Assembly (NCBI GenBank): GCA_030429585.1
Contig: JAUIEU010000001.1
Span: 491,994-555,993, forward strand
Direction of reading: 5' to 3'
Source: a bacterium
GTDB lineage: Bacteria; Cyanobacteriota; Vampirovibrionia; Vampirovibrionales; Vampirovibrionaceae
DNA: 64,000 bases
In this document: piece after piece, positions 41,531 to 49,395 of the stretch
Numbering within the stretch: position 1 is the stretch's first letter
Layout of the letters: each line of letters starts with the position of its first letter
Notes under the pieces: model-generated
Databases searched by the model: none
Told to the model about the DNA's origin: nothing
The model's input: only the letters and a program-made list of their open reading frames with translations
Position numbers and translations under genes: made by a program

Positions 41531-42775
41531 TTATTGGAAGGGCTTTGGGCAAAATAGATTGTAAGCCGTGGTTAATTCTGGGCTTTTTTTAACCTTGCCT
41601 TTGCTTATATCGCCTTCTTGTAAGGGGTACGCTGTAACGGCAAAGAGGCCTTCCTTAGGTATTAGCGGGCTAAATAGTTGCTTGTAATGGGCCGTTTGTG
41701 TACCGCAATTTAATGAAAATTGGGTTACTATGCTAAGCCCAGTACTTTGGTTTGTTTTTGGGTGGATATAGAAAACAAACCGAAAATCTTGGGTGGGCCC
41801 TGTAGCACTAGAGGAACTAATGAATAAGGAAGCCCACTCTTTTTCTTTAGTATCTGGGTAAAAGTCTGCTTTTTTAGAGGAAAAATACAGTAAGGTAGGG
41901 TGTTGCTTTAATAATGCATTAATAGGCTCAAGGTCTTTAGTAGAAATATCGTTTAGAGTGTCAGAAGCAAGTACTTCCGTAGGTTTTGTGATGATGTAGC
42001 TGAAAATCTTTGCTTTCTTTATAGGGTCATGTAGCCCCCCGAGAAAATAATTATGTGTATCGATATCGATATCGATATTGATACTATGTGCTTGCCTATA
42101 CTGGGCGAGCGATGGGTGGGCCGGTATTTTTAGTAAGGGTGTTTTGGTGTATTGGCTGGCAATACTCGTCACATCATTGGGGCTAAGGTGTATTTTGTTA
42201 GGATGGGTATTATTAAAGGTGTGGTCATAATACATAACATCCTGGGGGTGAGGGCTATGGTTAGCGCCTAATGCATGCCCTACCTGGTGGAGTAAATTAG
42301 CATTGACCGTTTTCCAGTGCGCTTCTTTTCTTAATACAATAGTCGCCATTACATGGCTTAACGTATCGTTCCACGGGTGGGCACTGTGTTGTGCGTTATA
42401 TTTTTTGTCTTTCCAAGGTTTTGTGTAGCTACGTGTAAAATGTATGGTGATATCGGCATTATCGGCGGTGGTGGTGTAATTCAATACAAGCTGGCCCGGT
42501 AGTGCTTTTTGCCACTGGGTAAATGCGTTTTTGGTGGCTTGGGTTAGCCGGGCATGGCTGTTTTGCCTTATGCCACTAAATTTAATGTATATGTTAATGG
42601 GTCTGCCAATTAATGCCCAATGAAATTTTGGCTCTGCTACGCTGTAATCGGCGCCTTTGGGTGTCGCTGTTTTGGCGGCAGAGGGGGGTGCGCTATTGTC
42701 GGCGTAAATAGAGGGGGCCAGCAAACAGCAGCTTGTTAGTAGTGATAATAGTAGCGCTAACAACAATCTAGGCAT
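41531..42775 (-). CDS. metzincin-like protein with Gln in place of the catalytic Glu
   Basis: The 414-residue protein has a signal peptide or lipoprotein-like start (about 1-25, with CC at 16-17). The matrixin-type zinc motif is HQVGHALGANHS at 163-174, where the family has HExGHxxGxxHS. The Met-turn is VMYY at 180-183. Three zinc-binding histidines remain (163, 167, 173), but the general-base Glu is Gln164 (CAG codon). Upstream, DADITIHF-like strand NADITIHFTRSY and a Trp-rich stretch fit the metzincin fold. A C-terminal domain of about 200 residues is unrecognised. Either an inactive zinc protein or a weak protease; probably exported. It lies between a hydrolase gene and tRNA-Gly. Confidence 0.65.
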   Translation of the reverse strand: MPRLLLALLLSLLTSCCLLAPSIYADNSAPPSAAKTATPKGADYSVAEPKFHWALIGRPINIYIKFSGIRQNSHARLTQATKNAFTQWQKALPGQLVLNYTTTADNADITIHFTRSYTKPWKDKKYNAQHSAHPWNDTLSHVMATIVLRKEAHWKTVNANLLHQVGHALGANHSPHPQDVMYYDHTFNNTHPNKIHLSPNDVTSIASQYTKTPLLKIPAHPSLAQYRQAHSINIDIDIDTHNYFLGGLHDPIKKAKIFSYIITKPTEVLASDTLNDISTKDLEPINALLKQHPTLLYFSSKKADFYPDTKEKEWASLFISSSSATGPTQDFRFVFYIHPKTNQSTGLSIVTQFSLNCGTQTAHYKQLFSPLIPKEGLFAVTAYPLQEGDISKGKVKKSPELTTAYNLFCPKPFQ

Positions 42776-42816
42776 GGGTGCTCCGCATGAAGGGGCTGGG
42801 GTTGTATTTGGTTAAA

Positions 42817-42891
42817 TGGAGCGGGAGAGGAGGTTCGAACTCCCGACATCCTCCTTGGCAAGGAGGCATTCTACCACTGAATTACTCCCGC
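42817..42891 (-). tRNA. tRNA-Gly (GCC)
   Basis: On the minus strand the acceptor arms GCGGGAG and CTCCCGC pair. The D-arm contains TAATTCAGTGGTAGAAT. The anticodon stem CCTCC/GGAGG encloses TTGCCAA (anticodon GCC), and the T-loop is TTCGAAC. CCA is encoded (817-819 of this block). Confidence 0.97.
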
Positions 42892-42966
42892 TCGCAGAGT
42901 GACGGCCCTTAGTGGGCTGCCTTCAGGGTGGATGGAATTCTAGCGCAGCCTATGTGGGTTTGTAAA

Positions 42967-42986
42967 GCCAAACCAGAGAGTTTGGC
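42967..42986 (-). terminator. terminator after the flavoprotein gene
   Basis: GCCAAAC and GTTTGGC form a perfect 7-bp stem right after the stop codon of the flavoprotein gene, followed on the minus strand by TTTACAAA. Confidence 0.6.
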
Positions 42987-42987
42987 C

Positions 42988-44325
42988 CTAATTGGCGCTT
43001 AACCCAGTGGTGGCAGTGGTTAATAGCTGTTGGGCGGCGTGGGTGCCAGCCAGGTAGCCGCTTGTCCACGCATGTTGAAAGTTAAACCCACCGGTAACGC
43101 CATCAATGTTGACGGCCTCGCCAATGGCCCACACGTGGGGCACGTGTTTGGCGCTAAAATGGGCTAATTTCAGCTGATTGAGGGCAACGCCGCCGGCAGT
43201 GACAAATTCTTCTTTAAACGGGCCTTTGCCCTGTATAGGGCAGTGCCAGTGCTTTAAGTGGGTGGCCAGGGTGTGTAAGGCTTTGTTGGGTTGCTCTCGC
43301 CAAGGGGTGGCCAGCAGTTGGGTGTGGTGCTGGGTATCGCAATCGCTTAGTAAGGCTTCCCACAAGCGCTTAGGGAAGGCGGCGTTGGGTTGCGTGGCTA
43401 AGGGGGTGTTTTTAAGCAGCTTATCGCCCTGGGTGGCTTTGTAGCCGAGTAAGGCTTGCCGTAGGGCTTCGGTGTGGGTGTGGGGGCACCAATCCATGGT
43501 GAGGGTGGCCTGGTATTGGGTGGCGGCTAGGGCACGGGCCCCTAGGGCAGAGAGTTTAAGGATGGCGGGCCCGCTAAAGCCCCAATGGGTTAATAGTACG
43601 GGGCCGGTGGTGGTAATGCTTTTTTGGCGTTTGCCATCTACGCTTAAGGTGGGGTCAAATTGTAGGGTGGCAGCGACGCTTGCCATGCTTAACCCGCTTA
43701 GGGCGTGGAGGTCTTTGCGTTGGGTATTAAAGGTAAACAGGGATGGACAGGGGGCTACTGTGGTTAGGCCAAGGTGTGTGGCAAGGGTTTGGCCGCTGGC
43801 GCTACTGCCGCTGGCCAGTATAATGCCGCGGGTAGTAAAGCGCTGGCTGGGGGTAATTAAGGTGTAGTGGGTGCTGTGTTGTTGGATAGATTGTACCGGT
43901 TGACCGATCATAAGGGGGATGTTGTGGTGGTGTAGTTGGCCGAGGAGGCAATCAATAATGCTTTGGCTGTCATCGCTGGTGGGGAACATCCGCCCGTCGG
44001 CTTCTGTTTTTAGGGGGACGCCGTGTTGCGTAAACCACGCAATGGTTTCTGTTGGGCCAAATTGGCGAAAGTTGTTTTCCATGGCCCGATGCGAGCGGGG
44101 GTAATGGGTAAGCAGTTGGGCAGGGTCCATGCAGTGATGGGTAACATTGCAGCGCCCTCCACCGGATATTTTGACTTTGCCCAGGGGCTTTTGCCCGGCT
44201 TCTAACACGGCAATACGTAGCGTGTTGCCGTGTTGTTTGGCGGCTTCGGCGGCGTGTATGGCAGCAAAAACCCCAGCGGCGCCAGCGCCAATAATCAGTA
44301 AATCGTAGGTGTGGGTGGGTGTCAT
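42988..44325 (-). CDS. BaiN/YhiN (HI0933)-family FAD-dependent oxidoreductase
   Basis: The 445-residue flavoprotein has the N-terminal dinucleotide motif LLIIGAGAAGVFAAIHAA. The HI0933 hallmark is GKVKISGGGRCNVTH at about 48-62. The C-terminal FAD segment is WAIGEAVNIDGVTGGFNFQHAW, with GEAxNxDGxTGGFN typical of the family. Members are NAD(P)H-linked reductases with few known substrates. The gene is bounded by hairpins at both ends (42967 and 44334), so it is probably monocistronic. Confidence 0.92.
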   Translation of the reverse strand: MTPTHTYDLLIIGAGAAGVFAAIHAAEAAKQHGNTLRIAVLEAGQKPLGKVKISGGGRCNVTHHCMDPAQLLTHYPRSHRAMENNFRQFGPTETIAWFTQHGVPLKTEADGRMFPTSDDSQSIIDCLLGQLHHHNIPLMIGQPVQSIQQHSTHYTLITPSQRFTTRGIILASGSSASGQTLATHLGLTTVAPCPSLFTFNTQRKDLHALSGLSMASVAATLQFDPTLSVDGKRQKSITTTGPVLLTHWGFSGPAILKLSALGARALAATQYQATLTMDWCPHTHTEALRQALLGYKATQGDKLLKNTPLATQPNAAFPKRLWEALLSDCDTQHHTQLLATPWREQPNKALHTLATHLKHWHCPIQGKGPFKEEFVTAGGVALNQLKLAHFSAKHVPHVWAIGEAVNIDGVTGGFNFQHAWTSGYLAGTHAAQQLLTTATTGLSAN

Positions 44326-44333
44326 GGTGGTTT

Positions 44334-44377
44334 AAAAAAGTAACGCCGCCGTACCTGGTGTAGGCATGGCGGCGTTA
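44334..44377 (-). terminator. strong rho-independent terminator after ndk
   Basis: TAACGCCGCC and GGCGGCGTTA form a perfect 10-bp GC-rich stem with a 17-nt loop, followed on the minus strand by CTTTTTT. It ends ndk transcription just upstream of the flavoprotein gene. Confidence 0.88.
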
Positions 44378-44395
44378 AGGCTTAATGGCTAGGGC

Positions 44396-44872
44396 TTACA
44401 CGGAGCAAGCTTGGGGCATGTTTTCGTATACCCAGCTATCGGTGCTGCGTTTCCAGTTGCTAACCAGCTCGTTAGGGCTAAAAAACAGACCGATTTCGCG
44501 CTTAGCACTCTCGGTGCTATCGCTACCGTGTACAATGTTACGGCCTAGGTCGGCAGCATAATCACCACGAATGGTGCCTGGGGCGGCATCTTTTGGGTTG
44601 GTGGCGCCCATCATTTTGCGGCATTCAGCCACCACGTTTTGGCCTTCCCATACCATGGCCACGATGGGGCCACTGGTAATAAAGTCTACTAGCCCGCCAA
44701 AAAAGGGCTTGTCGGCATGTTCGCCATAGTGGTTTTTAGCCAGTTCTTCTGTCACGTGCATTAGTTTTAGGCCAACCAGCTTAAAGCCTTTGCGCTCAAA
44801 GCGGGCAATAATGTCGCCGCTTAGGCTGCGTTGTACGGCATCTGGCTTTAGGGCGATAAATGTTTGTTCCAT
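44396..44872 (-). CDS. ndk: nucleoside diphosphate kinase
   Basis: The 158-residue enzyme transfers the gamma phosphate between nucleoside triphosphates and diphosphates. It starts [14 protein letters not shown]. The active-site histidine is in [20 protein letters not shown]. Length is slightly above the usual 140-150 residues through a C-terminal extension (SVYENMPQ-like tail). A strong terminator follows. GGAAA precedes the ATG. Confidence 0.97.
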   Translation of the reverse strand: MEQTFIALKPDAVQRSLSGDIIARFERKGFKLVGLKLMHVTEELAKNHYGEHADKPFFGGLVDFITSGPIVAMVWEGQNVVAECRKMMGATNPKDAAPGTIRGDYAADLGRNIVHGSDSTESAKREIGLFFSPNELVSNWKRSTDSWVYENMPQACSV

Positions 44873-44944
44873 GGGGTAATTTCCTTTAAATAACAGGGGT
44901 GTTTAACAAGATTGTAGCCTCCTTACACTACCCAAAAGATAGGC

Positions 44945-44977
44945 TATAGGCAAAAAAGCCCTGATTTGTTGCCTATA
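44945..44977. promoter_or_regulatory. inverted repeat upstream of the four-gene cassette
   Basis: TATAGGCAA and TTGCCTATA are perfect 9-bp arms with a 15-nt spacer, in the AT-rich region between ndk and the cassette. It may be an operator, or a terminator-like structure. No ORF lies in 44873-45095. Confidence 0.4.
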
Positions 44978-45095
44978 AAATTGTTTACATAAAGATACAT
45001 AATATCACTAATCCCCTAATAAATGTTTTTATGCAAACACAACAAATACAAACCCCTTAATTAACCCACTGTTGGAGTTGGAGGAGCCCCCTACC

Positions 45096-45872
45096 ATGCC
45101 ACCTAGCAATTATGGCCAGTATCAACAACCGATACAACGGTATTACCCCACAACAAATAATTTTACGAGCAATCGCTATACCTCTAACCGGTATACCAGT
45201 AATCGCAACTACAGCTTTACGGATAACCGCCGTTTATATAACCAGCGCCAAGCGTTAAGTCAGCGGTTAAGCAACTACCAAAACTTTAACCCTAGCTTTA
45301 ACAATGGTGGCAGAAGCAGCTTTTTTAGCCCCCATTACTTTGCGGACAAAACGGCACAAACCACCATTAAAGCCCATACGATTGGTGATGTTATTAAAAC
45401 CGGCTTGATGGTGATTTTAGGCCTAAAGCTCTTTAACCGAGTGTTCCCTAAGCCTGCTAAACAAACAAAAAGCAGCGTTGATAACGCGAAATTGACTGAT
45501 GTGAATATCGAAACCGAATCGGATCAGTTAAAAACGCTAAAAAGTGAAATGCGTAAGAACATTAAAAGTTATGACCATCAATATACGAAGCTTAAGAACC
45601 AAGTAAATGGTAGTAGCCTTGATGGTAAGGATAAACGCACACTTAGGAAAGAGCTTAAACAAGATATTAAAAAAGATATGAAAGCTTTGGAAAAAGAATA
45701 TGAGCTTGTAAAAACGGAGCTTGAGAAAGCTAGGAAAAAAGAGGATTATGACAGACTAGCAAAACGTATTGAAGATCTTAATAATAAGGTTGATGCTTCT
45801 TTAGAAAAGATTAAAACGGATAAATCTCGTGTTTTAGACCCTACGGGTATTGATGGAGGCGATGGCGACTAA
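45096..45872 (+). CDS. one-span protein with Asn/Tyr-rich N-terminus and C-terminal coiled coil (cassette gene 1)
   Basis: I do not recognise this 258-residue protein. Residues 1-80 are rich in Asn, Tyr, Gln and Ser, with the tandem repeat TSNRYTSNRYTSNRN. A hydrophobic segment of about 18 residues follows at about 96-113 (DVIKTGLMVILGLKLFNRVF). The C-terminal 130 residues form a Lys/Glu-rich coiled coil (KALEKEYELVKTELEKARKK). A polar N-terminus, one span and a variable C-terminal part is the plan of all four proteins in the cassette. The ATG at 45096 was chosen because GGAGGAG precedes it at about 9 bp. The next gene starts 2 bp after the stop. Confidence 0.7.
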   Translation: MPPSNYGQYQQPIQRYYPTTNNFTSNRYTSNRYTSNRNYSFTDNRRLYNQRQALSQRLSNYQNFNPSFNNGGRSSFFSPHYFADKTAQTTIKAHTIGDVIKTGLMVILGLKLFNRVFPKPAKQTKSSVDNAKLTDVNIETESDQLKTLKSEMRKNIKSYDHQYTKLKNQVNGSSLDGKDKRTLRKELKQDIKKDMKALEKEYELVKTELEKARKKEDYDRLAKRIEDLNNKVDASLEKIKTDKSRVLDPTGIDGGDGD

Positions 45873-45874
45873 TT

Positions 45875-46504
45875 ATGTGCTGCTTCCCCCAACAGTATGG
45901 CCAACAGGTGAATAACTTTTATGGTTCGCCACAAACGCCACAACTAAACGCATTGGTAAACCCCATGCAGGCCAACGGCCTAGGTGCGATGGGGTATCAA
46001 CAAGCGGTTAATCAATTTACTAACCCACTATTTAGTAACCCAGCTAGCGCTAGGCTGCTAAGCAGCCTGCCGGTAACCAGTGCCATTTTAGGTGGCGGCA
46101 ACCAGTTTGGTAGCGGTTTTGGCCAGCCAGGCTTTGGTGCCAACCCCATGATGGGCGGCGGCTTTGGAATGGGTATGCCCGGTATGGGTATGAACAGTTT
46201 TGGTGCTAACCCAATGATGGGTGGCGGATTAAGCCCATTTAGTATGGCTACCATGCCGTTTGGCAACCCCATGCTAACGCCCCAAGCTTTGCAACAACAA
46301 CAAATGATGCAACAAGCGCAACAGCAACAACAGCCTAAAAAAGCAGACCCACTAAAAATATTTGGTATTGCCCTTGGCGGTATATTACTACTAAACATGC
46401 TAACCAAAGGTGGCGAAGAAGGCAGCAATAATGGTGGCGGCCTTGGTAATATCTTAAAATCGATAGCGCCTATGCTTGGCGGCCTATTTGGCGGCGGTAA
46501 ATAA
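45875..46504 (+). CDS. Met/Gly/Gln-rich one-span protein (cassette gene 2)
   Basis: The 209-residue protein starts MCCFPQQYGQQVNNFYG. Residues 85-155 are low complexity with two copies of FGANPMMGGG separated by FGMGMPGMGMNS, then a Gln run. The single span is IFGIALGGILLLNMLTKGG (about 164-182), followed by a Gly/Asn-rich tail ending LGGLFGGGK. The Cys-Cys pair at residues 2-3 might be lipidated or disulfide-bonded; there is no signal peptide. It is tightly coupled to gene 1 (2 bp). Function unknown. Confidence 0.65.
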   Translation: MCCFPQQYGQQVNNFYGSPQTPQLNALVNPMQANGLGAMGYQQAVNQFTNPLFSNPASARLLSSLPVTSAILGGGNQFGSGFGQPGFGANPMMGGGFGMGMPGMGMNSFGANPMMGGGLSPFSMATMPFGNPMLTPQALQQQQMMQQAQQQQQPKKADPLKIFGIALGGILLLNMLTKGGEEGSNNGGGLGNILKSIAPMLGGLFGGGK

Positions 46505-46586
46505 TCCACTACATAAGTTTTTACACTAACCACTCGTCTTACTTACTTTCACCCTAATTAAATTACATTTAAGGAGAACCTTTATT

Positions 46587-46925
46587 ATGGGATTCAATAA
46601 TTGTCGTCCACGCCCAAGAATGCACTGTATGCCCCGCCCATGCCCACCACGGCCACATTGCCCACCGCGCCAACAGTGTGCGCCCCAGGTCATTAATAAT
46701 TACTACCCACCTATGCCACCAATGTTTCCACCACCACCGATGGGCAACTTTTTTGACCCAAATATGTTTAACCCCGGTTTTCCGCCGGTGCCACCACCGG
46801 TAGCACAACCACCTAAAAAGAATAACTGGATGCTTTGGTTACTGGGCGGTTTAGGCCTGTTTCTACTTACCAACGGCGATAAAGATAAGTCTCAAGGCCA
46901 AAACTCTGGCAACAAAGACGGTTAA
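46587..46925 (+). CDS. Cys/Pro-rich one-span small protein (cassette gene 3)
   Basis: The 112-residue protein starts with MGFNNCRPRPRMHCMPRPCP and has five cysteines in its first 35 residues, interleaved with Pro, Arg and His. A polyproline stretch (PPMPPMFPPPPMGNFF) follows. One membrane span lies at about 78-95 (NNWMLWLLGGLGLFLLTNGD), then a short polar tail. The Cys/His pattern could bind metal. AAGGAGAA lies 8-10 bp before the ATG. It has its own 80-bp leader after gene 2. Confidence 0.65.
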   Translation: MGFNNCRPRPRMHCMPRPCPPRPHCPPRQQCAPQVINNYYPPMPPMFPPPPMGNFFDPNMFNPGFPPVPPPVAQPPKKNNWMLWLLGGLGLFLLTNGDKDKSQGQNSGNKDG

Positions 46926-46943
46926 TCGATACTTAGTTTACTA

Positions 46944-46995
46944 TCAGGCGGCGATAACACGCTAACTTAATTATACCGGCGGTTATCGCACCTGA
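46944..46995 (+). terminator. long inverted repeat between cassette genes 3 and 4
   Basis: TCAGG-CG-GCGATAAC and GTTATCGC-A-CCTGA form a 13-bp stem with a small internal loop and a 23-nt terminal loop. No U-tract follows directly. It could act as a terminator, an mRNA stabiliser or an operator for gene 4. The rest of the gap to 47104 is AT-rich and probably holds a promoter. Confidence 0.45.
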
Positions 46996-47104
46996 CTTAG
47001 TAACTACTCAATTTATTATTGAATTATTTATCACAATTATTTTACGTTACTTTTTTTACAGTATCACTAAGGATTTACACACCAAGTTTTCATCAGGGGG
47101 GATC

Positions 47105-48130
47105 ATGATGAACATACCGATGGGATATCTACATAGGCCACAACCGTGGCCCACTATATTCCATCCACAGCGTTGGATGGGCCTGCAGGGGCAACCTCTG
47201 CACCCGTCACACGTTTCCAGGGCTCCCGGCCTTTCGACTGGGGGGAAGATCGCGCTCGGAGCCCTGCTTTTTTTACTTGTAACTAATATGTTTGGTAACA
47301 AAAGCGGACGATTAAACACCCTAACCGCCAAAAGCGTACGAGTAAAAAACCGAAATTGGCAGCCCAACCATGCGGGCAATAATTTTTCACCAAGCTACTA
47401 TGCGCCGCTAAAACAAAGCCAGCGTATGCGCCTCGTTCGGGATAAGCAAGGCAACTTGTTTAGCGAGGGCTTAACAGACCTTGGCAACAAAATGCGACAA
47501 ACACGCAGCCTGCAAGAGGCCTTAACCCTGCAATCCAAAAAAGGATATGCCGATTGGCATGTAAAAAATAATAGCCGCGATGGCAAAGCCGACGATTATA
47601 TTGGCAAAGGCCGAAACCACGGCGTGCAATCTGCCACTGGGTTTGATGGCTTTAGAAAAGATGATAACGGCAATCCAAACAAGCCACGTTTTGTATTAAT
47701 GATTGGGGGCAAAAATAAACATGCCCAATTTAACGAGCTATCTGGCGTGTTTAAGAAGGAATACGGCGTTAAAAAAGATAATGTGTTGTACACCAATGGC
47801 ACTGATAAGGCCAGCGTTCAGGCGGGCCTTGCCAAACTAAAAGAGCTAAGCACCCAATACCCACACGCCGAAATTGTGACCATGATTATGCCAGACCATA
47901 CCGACCGCATTGATGGGGCTTTGTATGGAAAGATTGATGAACGGGTCGCTGAAGGTGGCCATACCGTTAAGTTTTGGGATGGCAAGGCCAGTAATGGCGC
48001 CAATGCCATGACGGAGAAGGATTACAAAGCTATGGAAAACCATTACTTAGGGGGTAAAAACCGTCTTACCGTTTTTGCGTCCTGTCGCGCCGGGGCATTT
48101 GTGGGGGATAGTCTTCCACCGCCTGCGTAA
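47105..48130 (+). CDS. membrane-anchored caspase-fold-like protein (cassette gene 4)
   Basis: The 341-residue protein has a Pro/His/Trp-rich N-terminus (1-42), one span (about 46-64, GGKIALGALLFLLVTNMFG), a linker, and a C-terminal domain at about 190-341. That domain resembles clan CD peptidases (caspase/legumain): RFVLMIGGKNKHAQFNELSG, an alternating strand-helix pattern, a His in IMPDHTDRID (His265) and a Cys in TVFASCRAGAF (Cys327). These correspond to the His-Cys dyad in legumain-type TDHG and EACxSG motifs. The Gly after His is replaced by Thr. The match is by eye and no substrate is known. The start has AGGGGGG just before ATGATG. Confidence 0.5.
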   Translation: MMNIPMGYLHRPQPWPTIFHPQRWMGLQGQPLHPSHVSRAPGLSTGGKIALGALLFLLVTNMFGNKSGRLNTLTAKSVRVKNRNWQPNHAGNNFSPSYYAPLKQSQRMRLVRDKQGNLFSEGLTDLGNKMRQTRSLQEALTLQSKKGYADWHVKNNSRDGKADDYIGKGRNHGVQSATGFDGFRKDDNGNPNKPRFVLMIGGKNKHAQFNELSGVFKKEYGVKKDNVLYTNGTDKASVQAGLAKLKELSTQYPHAEIVTMIMPDHTDRIDGALYGKIDERVAEGGHTVKFWDGKASNGANAMTEKDYKAMENHYLGGKNRLTVFASCRAGAFVGDSLPPPA

Positions 48131-48326
48131 GGGATAAACGTTAATAATAAGTAATTTACACTTAATTTGGGGGATTTACCCGAAGGGGCTGCCCACACAC
48201 GGCCATCCAGTGATACGATACAATCATATCACGTCTATCTAAATCGGTAACAGCGTTCTCTGTGGCATAGGACACCACGAAGACAGGCTGGATAACATGC
48301 TGTACCGAACGATACAAGGATGACCC

Positions 48327-49379
48327 GTGCACAAGGCAGCCCCTTTAACCCCAAGCGCGTTGGCGCTTATTGCGCCGTTATATCAGCAATTTGCTGAGGT
48401 GGCTCAAACTGCGTATGGCTGGCATTTGCCCGCCCCAGAGCTGGAGGAAGTGACCCGTCTGTTAGACGCGGGGTCGTTGATGGGGGTGTATGTATACCAT
48501 GTGGCAGAGCAATCGCCCCAAGGGTTTATGCTGTATGCCGTAGAGCCCCATGGGGCTGTTGAAATTAATGTGCTCCACATCCCGGGTGAAGATGATTGGC
48601 AGACGGTGTTTGATGTGTTGATGCGCGAATTTATTGTGCAGATTAGGGATAGAGAAGACTGGGAAACCGTTAGCTTTGCCATGCTTGGTCGTCACCAGCG
48701 TTTTGCACTAACCGCCCCGTGGTATGGCTTTATGCCAGAAGGCCAGGCGGTACAAACCTTCAACCTAATGACGGAAATCTCTTTGCCTATTTTGCAAAAA
48801 CAACATACCCAATTGGGCCCGTTAGACCCTGATTTTGACCTTCGTACCTGGCAGCCAGAAGATGCGGATAAGCTACCCAAGCTTATTTACGATTGTTTTC
48901 ACCAGCAGGCGGATGCCCAATGGGACCCACGGTTTGCCAGTGTGGCGGGTGCCACACAAGCATTAACCGCCATTACAACAGGTGCCATGGGTATATTTAA
49001 GCCGGAGTGGCAAACGGTGCTGCTAAAAGGGGATACCCCGATTGGTTTTTGCTTTTTATTGCAAACCACCGAAATGGAAGGCAACATTGCCTTGATTGGT
49101 GTGCACCCCACGTATAAACGCCAGGGCCTGGGGGCCCAGGTAATGCGCCATGCGCTGGTAAACTTTGTAAAAGGGGTGGCCAACCAACAATGGATGCTAA
49201 GCCATATTACCGCCACCATGAGTACGGATAGTATCCCTGCGATTCATTTGTATCGGCGGTTTGGCTTCCAAGAGACGGACTGTTACCCCCACTGCTATCT
49301 AACCCGAGAATCCGCTGCCCGATCGTACTACGGCAAAGCTTTATTTAACCCATCTACACCGGCTGGATGTTGCCACTAG
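48327..49379 (+). CDS. tandem GNAT-domain acetyltransferase
   Basis: The 350-residue protein appears to hold two GNAT folds. The C-terminal one is intact: IALIGVHPTYKRQGLGAQVM (acetyl-CoA loop) and SIPAIHLYRRFGFQETD. The N-terminal one (about 1-160) has the fold pattern (MGVYVYHVAEQSPQGFMLYA, then VEINVLHIPGEDDWQTV) but a degenerate acetyl-CoA loop. The start is GTG with AAGGA 7 bp before it. A PRMT-like gene begins 16 bp after the stop, so the two are probably co-transcribed. Confidence 0.75.
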   Translation: MHKAAPLTPSALALIAPLYQQFAEVAQTAYGWHLPAPELEEVTRLLDAGSLMGVYVYHVAEQSPQGFMLYAVEPHGAVEINVLHIPGEDDWQTVFDVLMREFIVQIRDREDWETVSFAMLGRHQRFALTAPWYGFMPEGQAVQTFNLMTEISLPILQKQHTQLGPLDPDFDLRTWQPEDADKLPKLIYDCFHQQADAQWDPRFASVAGATQALTAITTGAMGIFKPEWQTVLLKGDTPIGFCFLLQTTEMEGNIALIGVHPTYKRQGLGAQVMRHALVNFVKGVANQQWMLSHITATMSTDSIPAIHLYRRFGFQETDCYPHCYLTRESAARSYYGKALFNPSTPAGCCH

Positions 49380-49395
49380 GTAAAATGCTGGAATA

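Noticed and set aside
42050-42085. ATCGATATCGATATCGATAT repeat in the metzincin-like gene
   Set aside because: It is a short in-frame run encoding alternating Ile-Asp within the coding sequence, not a separate element.
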